A DNA stretch of 64,000 nt from Pseudomonas campi (GTDB lineage: Bacteria > Pseudomonadota > Gammaproteobacteria > Pseudomonadales > Pseudomonadaceae): the NCBI RefSeq assembly GCF_013200955.2, contig NZ_CP053697.2:744001-808000 (forward strand). The letters are read 5' to 3'. Below the pieces are notes generated by a model, which was not told where the DNA came from, searched no databases, and worked only from the letters and a program-made list of their open reading frames with translations. Every line of letters begins with the position of its first letter. Position 1 is the first letter of the stretch. The position numbers were made by a program, and so were the translations under genes. Positions 60,092-64,000 of this stretch are shown in pieces.

Positions 60092-61207
60092 TCAGGCCCC
60101 CGGCCAACCCGCCTTGCCCAGGGCTTCCAGCAGGGTTTCGCGATCCAGCGCCTGCACCCGATGGCCATTGCCTTCCATGGTATTGGCCGCCAGCAGCGCA
60201 TTGATGATGGCCTCTTCAACCGCCTCCGAGGCGGCGAGGAACAGGTCGCCGATATGGTCGTTGTTGACCATGCGCAGGCCGTCGCAGGTGAAGGCGCCCT
60301 TGCGTTCGTAGGCGGTGGCCTCCAGCTGCTGATTTCCGGTGGAGAAGGCGACGAAGATATCGCCGCTGCAGTCCTCGTTGCCGCCGCCGGTGCGGGCGAT
60401 GCCGATGCTGGCGCGCTGGGCCAGGCGAGTGCACTGGTGCGGCAGCAGCGGCGCATCGGTGGCCAGGCAGACGACGATCGAACCCATCCCCGGATGCGGC
60501 AGGTCGGCGCGCAGGAAGGGCGACGTGGCCTTTTCCATATAACGCCCCACCGGGTAGCCATCCACGCGCAGCTCGCGGCGGGTGCCGTGGTTGGCCTGGA
60601 CGATGGCGCCGACGGTCCAGCCACCCTGTGCCGCGTTCAGGCGCCGCGAGGCGGTGCCGATGCCACCCTTGTACTCGTGGCAGATCATGCCGCTGCCGCC
60701 GCCGACCGCGCCTTCGGCCACCGGGCCGCCCATGGCGCATTCCATGGCTTCGGCCACATGCTCGGGGCGCACGTGGAAGCCGTTGATGTCATTGAGCAGG
60801 CCGTCGAAGGTTTCCAGCACCACCGGCATGTTCCAGTACAGACGACCGTCTGCGGGCTGGTGCTGGCGGTCCAGGGCGATCAGCGCATCGCGCACCACGC
60901 CGACGCTGTGGGTGTTGGTGAAGGCGATCGGGCTGGTCAGCAGGCCGGCCTCACGAATCCACTCCAGGCCGGTGGCGTCGCCGTTGCCGTTGAGGATATG
61001 CACGCCGGCGAAGCACGGCTGCTGGGTGGTGGAACCCGGGCGCGGCTCGATCAGGGTGACCCCGGTGTTGATGTCGCGGCCACTGGCGCTGCGCCCTCTT
61101 ACATTGCTGTGGCCGACGCGCACGCCGGGTACGTCGGTGATGGCGTTGAGGGGGCCTGGGGGCAGTTGGCCGAATTGGATATTCAGGTCGCGGGCACGCA
61201 GTTTCAT
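60092..61207 (-). CDS. P1 family peptidase (DmpA/BapA-like aminopeptidase)
   Basis: A 371-residue Ntn-fold self-processing peptidase. The region AVGGGSGMICHEYKGGIGTA then SR matches the self-cleavage and nucleophile zone of DmpA; NTHSVGVVRDA and RTGGGNEDCSGD are also conserved. Family members release N-terminal D- or beta-amino acids from peptides. ATG 61207. Co-directional with a PotF-like binding-protein gene upstream, which is frameshifted. Confidence 0.9.
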   Translation of the reverse strand: MKLRARDLNIQFGQLPPGPLNAITDVPGVRVGHSNVRGRSASGRDINTGVTLIEPRPGSTTQQPCFAGVHILNGNGDATGLEWIREAGLLTSPIAFTNTHSVGVVRDALIALDRQHQPADGRLYWNMPVVLETFDGLLNDINGFHVRPEHVAEAMECAMGGPVAEGAVGGGSGMICHEYKGGIGTASRRLNAAQGGWTVGAIVQANHGTRRELRVDGYPVGRYMEKATSPFLRADLPHPGMGSIVVCLATDAPLLPHQCTRLAQRASIGIARTGGGNEDCSGDIFVAFSTGNQQLEATAYERKGAFTCDGLRMVNNDHIGDLFLAASEAVEEAIINALLAANTMEGNGHRVQALDRETLLEALGKAGWPGA

Positions 61208-61254
61208 GGTCTTTCTCGTTCTCAGGGTGTTATCAGGAAAAATCAGCGTTGTCG

Positions 61255-61280
61255 GGTGGATAACGCTCTGCTTATCCACC
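61255..61280. repeat. GTGGATAA-family palindrome
   Basis: GGTGGATAACGCTCTGCTTA-TCCACC, the inverse complement of the element at 912 and 2413; lies between the peptidase gene and the frameshifted binding-protein gene. Confidence 0.75.
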
Positions 61281-61315
61281 GTGACGGCGGCACGGAGCGA
61301 ACCAGGGCGTGGCGC

Positions 61316-62423
61316 TTACTGGCCGCTCTTCACCTTGCTCCACACACGGGTGCGGATACGCTCGGTCTTCTTCGGCAGGGGCTGCAGGGTGAACAGGCGC
61401 GCCATGGTCTCTGCCGCCGGATAGACGACCGGGTTGTTGCGAGCCGCCGCACCCACCAGCGGCGTGGCGTCGAGTGCCGTTGGGGTAGTTGAGGTGGTCG
61501 GTAATCGGCGCGACGACTTGCGGGCGCATCAGGTAATCGATGAAGGCCTGGCCCTGGGTCGGGTGGGGCGCATCCTTGAGCAGCACCAGGGTGTCGAACC
61601 ACACCGGCGCGCCTTCCTTCGGCAAGCTGTAGGCAATGCGCACGCCGTTGCCGGCCTGCTCGGCGTTGGTCTTCGCCTCCAGGGCGGCGCCGGACCAGCT
61701 CACGGCCGCGCAGATGTTGCCGTTGGCCAGGTCGCTGATGAACTTGGACGAGTCAAAGTAGCGGATATGCGGGCGCAGCTTGAGCAGCAGCGCCTCGGCC
61801 TTGCGGTAGTCGTCCGGGTTGCTGCTGTTGGGCGGCAGGCCCAGGTAATGCAGCGCCACCGGCAGCATCTCCGCGGGGGAGTCGAGCAGGGCCACGCCGC
61901 ACTGGCTGAGCTTGGCCAGGTTGTCTTCCTTGAACAGCAGGTCCCAGGAATCCACCGTCGCCTGCTCGCCGAGCACGGCGCGCACCTTGTCGATGTTGTA
62001 GCCAATGCCGTTGGTGCCCCACAGGTACGGCACGGCATAGCGGTTGCCCGGGTCGTTGCTGGCCAGCTTGGCCAGCAGGGCCGGGTCCATGTGCTTGAGG
62101 TGCGGCAGCTTGGCCGGGTCCAGCGGTGCGAGTACGCCGGCCTTGATCAGCGTTGGCAGGCTGTAGTTGCTGGCCACCACCACGTCGTAGCCGCTACCAC
62201 CGGTGAGCAACTTGCCCTCCAGCACCTCGGCGCTGTCGAAGGTGTCGTACACCGGGGTGATGCCCTGGTCGCGCTTGAAGTCGGCCAGGGTGGTGGGGCC
62301 GATGTAGTCGTACCAGTTGTACACATGCACGCTGGGGCCATCGACCGCGGCGCTGGCAGTGGCCAGCCAGAGCGTCAGGCCGGCAGCCAGAGCGGTGTTG
62401 AGATACAGGCGATGACGAAGCAT
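61316..62423 (-). pseudogene. PotF-like putrescine-binding protein gene, frameshifted near its 3' end
   Basis: The first ~316 codons encode a PotF/SpuD-type protein: signal peptide, VHVYNWYDYIGPTTLADF, SNYSLPTLIKAG and WGTNGIGYN. At 61472-61475 (ACTC on the gene strand) the frame shifts. The following +1/-2 frame restores DATPLVGAAARNNPVVYPAAE... and ends at TAA 61316 with KVKSGQ, the normal C-terminus, total about 368 residues. One extra or two missing bases explain it. Unshifted translation reaches 61272 with unrelated sequence. A real null or a sequencing error. Confidence 0.85.
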
Positions 62424-62533
62424 GATGCGGCACTCCTGGCCTGCTGCAGGCCCGTTGATTCAGAGGTCCTCAGGCTAGTGCCAGGCCTGCGGCAGACCAA
62501 TTCCCACCATGGGTTACACGAAAGGGGTAGAGA

Positions 62534-63307
62534 GTGGACGCCTTGCTCAAGGAACTGCCGGTGCATCAGGGCCTGGCGCGGGTATTCGCCAGCCTGGGGC
62601 AGGACAGCTTCTGGCGCAGCCTGGTGGATTGCCTGCGCCTGCTGGTGCCGCTGGACAATGCCTTGGCCGCCCTGATGCAGGCGGGCCGGGTGCCCAGCCT
62701 GCTGGCCGACTTCGAGTTCCGCGCGGTGTCCGGCGAGGGCGAGGACCTGGCCCACTACTGCGCCGGTATGTACCTGCTCGACCCCTTCTACCAGGCCGCC
62801 TGCGCCGGCATCGCCGATGGCCTGCACAGCCTGGAAAGCGTGGCGCCCGACCAGTTCCAGCAAAGCGAGTACTACTTGAGCTACTTCCGCGCGGTGGTCG
62901 GCAGTGGCGAGCTGCAGTTCATGGTCAACCACCAGGGCGCCGTGCTGGGCCTGTCCCTCGGCCGGCAGACGTCCTTCAGCCAGGAAGAGTTCGGTCGCCT
63001 ACTCTGCGTGCGTGACTGGGTGCTGGCGGCGATGCGTCGCCACTTGCAACTCTGTGCCCTGGAAGTGCCCGCCAGCCAGCCGGCAGCGGGCGACTTCACG
63101 GCGATGCTGGAAGGGCTGGGCGCGCGTCTGTCCGAGCGCGAAAGCGAAACGGCGCGGTTGATCCTGCAGGGCTTCTCCGGCAAGGCCATAGCCCAGCGCA
63201 TGGGCATCTCCCCGGAGACGGTGAAAGTGCACCGGCGCAACCTCTACCACAAGCTCGGCGTCAGCGGCCACGCCGAGCTGTTCGCCCTGCTGCTGCGGCG
63301 GGACTGA
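62534..63307 (+). CDS. LuxR family transcriptional regulator
   Basis: A 257-residue protein with an N-terminal region of no recognised sensory domain (no acyl-homoserine lactone signature) and a C-terminal LuxR HTH (about 190-255; LSERESETARLILQGFSGKA, then AIAQRMGISPETVKVHRRNLY). Starts with GTG at 62534; GGGG upstream. Divergent from the PotF-like/peptidase pair, which it may regulate. Confidence 0.88.
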   Translation: MDALLKELPVHQGLARVFASLGQDSFWRSLVDCLRLLVPLDNALAALMQAGRVPSLLADFEFRAVSGEGEDLAHYCAGMYLLDPFYQAACAGIADGLHSLESVAPDQFQQSEYYLSYFRAVVGSGELQFMVNHQGAVLGLSLGRQTSFSQEEFGRLLCVRDWVLAAMRRHLQLCALEVPASQPAAGDFTAMLEGLGARLSERESETARLILQGFSGKAIAQRMGISPETVKVHRRNLYHKLGVSGHAELFALLLRRD

Positions 63308-63417
63308 GAGGCGGCGGGCCAGTCGCCGGCGGCGCGTGACACAACTATGTGGCGGTGTGGTGACGCGGGGTAACTTGCGCTGCTACCTTGCGGGTTGTGC
63401 CTTCTAAGGGTGTCGCT

Positions 63418-64000
63418 ATGTGGCCTGTATCTGGGGTTGCGTCAATGTGCCGGTGGCCACTGAATGGGTGGTCAAAGGCCTTTCGAGCAGTCCTCGCGTT
63501 TTTCTGCGCCAGCTTGCTGAGTCTGCCGATTGCCCAGGCCGAGGAGGCGCGGCTGTTGCGTTTCGCCCTGTCCGCCGAGAGCCCGCCGACTTCCTATGCG
63601 CAGAACGGCGAGGCGCAGGGAATTCTCCGCGACATGTTGCTCGCGCTGTTTGCCACGCTGCCGGAATACCGGCTCGAATTTATCAGCCTGCCCTGGGCGC
63701 GTGCGCAACTTGAAGTGACACGCGGGCAGGCGGATGGCTTCTGCACCTTTCCGTCGGAGAATCGCAAGGGCTATGCCCGCTTCGCGGCCAGGCCGGTATA
63801 CGTGTGGGACTACGGCAATCTGGTCTACAGCCGCGATAACGCCCAAGGCGGCGTGATCGCCAGCGCCAAAAGCTTCGACGATCTGCGCGATCTCCGGCTC
63901 ATTTCCCAGGAAGGGGTCGATTGGGAAAGCGAAAACGTGCCGGGCTTCATCCAGCGCTACCCGGTGAATACGCCGCCGCAGATGATCCACATGCTGCTGC
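63418..64000 (+). CDS. Periplasmic solute-binding protein, SBP_bac_3-like, 3' truncated by the window
   Basis: An open frame from ATG 63418 (AAGGG seven bases upstream) to the window end, 194 codons visible. It has a long signal region (hydrophobic AFRAVLAFFCASLLSLPIAQ then AEE) and a binding-protein core: LRFALSAESPPTSYAQNGEA, DMLLALFATLP, and FCTFPSENRKGYARFA. Resembles the orphan TIGR02285/SBP_bac_3 proteins elsewhere in this window. The C-terminal part lies beyond the window. Confidence 0.75.
   Translation, partial: MWPVSGVASMCRWPLNGWSKAFRAVLAFFCASLLSLPIAQAEEARLLRFALSAESPPTSYAQNGEAQGILRDMLLALFATLPEYRLEFISLPWARAQLEVTRGQADGFCTFPSENRKGYARFAARPVYVWDYGNLVYSRDNAQGGVIASAKSFDDLRDLRLISQEGVDWESENVPGFIQRYPVNTPPQMIHMLL

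Noticed and set aside
1..64000. CRISPR arrays, tRNA or rRNA genes, prophage or toxin-antitoxin loci.
   Set aside because: None seen: no spaced direct repeats apart from the in-gene 81-bp repeat, no tRNA-like cloverleaf recognised, no phage structural genes.

Overview
The window is a high-GC gammaproteobacterial chromosome segment, almost certainly from a Pseudomonas (Pseudomonadaceae). The pointers are the desT-desCB fatty-acid desaturase locus beside ureEFG (the order known from P. aeruginosa), HutC operators of the TGTATATACA type, DUF2788 and DUF3703 proteins, and at least four families of the extragenic palindromes typical of this genus. No rRNA, tRNA, CRISPR array, prophage or complete insertion sequence was seen. 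Density is normal, about 68 genes including small and partial ones, mostly housekeeping and catabolic.

Layout. 0-10.6 kb: end of an NCS2 purine permease, DJ-1/PfpI protein, MFS transporter, a metal island (MerR, CDF transporter, DUF3703), an Lrp-type regulator, a MAPEG protein, a FieF-like CDF transporter with a DinB-like protein and a lipoprotein, then hrpB. 10.6-18 kb: orphan periplasmic binding protein, endonuclease/phosphatase-fold protein, CDGSH Fe-S protein, SDR, VOC protein, YciC-like membrane protein, NYN nuclease, DEDD exonuclease, RhlE-like helicase. 18-22.4 kb: a signalling cluster on the minus strand (PotD-like binding protein, membrane diguanylate cyclase, receiver-CheC protein, PAS protein). 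22.5-28.7 kb: MscS channel, TPR protein, LOG-family protein, another orphan binding protein, and urease accessory genes ureJ/hupE-ureG-ureF-ureE. 29-34.6 kb: desT/desC/desB, a methyltransferase, a secreted tandem-repeat protein and an LPG-synthase-like membrane protein. 34.7-41 kb: FdhF/YdeP-type molybdoenzyme with fdhD, a LysR regulator and a divergent sodium:solute symporter. 41-49.7 kb: a complete four-step histidine utilisation locus, hutD <-> hutI-hutG-yjiH-hutU-hutH-hutC. 50.4-54.5 kb: a flavin monooxygenase / Rid / DUF1028 / ArgE-like cassette. 54.5-59.7 kb: a four-gene hydrolase/SMP-30-like operon with two AraC-type regulators. 60-64 kb: P1-family peptidase, a frameshifted PotF-like binding protein, a LuxR regulator and the start of another binding protein.

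How genes work together. Hut enzymes turn histidine into glutamate plus formamide through an arginase-fold HutG, not the HutF route usual in Pseudomonas. HutC closes the operon and has two perfect operators at mirror positions before hutD and hutI. DesT probably represses desCB through two tandem operator copies. UreE/F/G/J supply nickel handling for a urease whose structural genes lie outside the window. The PotD-like protein overlapping a membrane diguanylate cyclase by 4 nt resembles the NspS-MbaA polyamine-sensing pair of Vibrio and is the best candidate for an undescribed signalling system here.

Non-coding structure is rich: dispersed palindromes, a 272-bp MITE-like element with 24-bp perfect terminal inverted repeats and a 55-bp relative with compensatory arm changes, two copies of a longer structured repeat, a 51-bp perfectly centred operator-like palindrome, nested hairpin leaders before two genes, and a possible structured RNA ending at a strong terminator.
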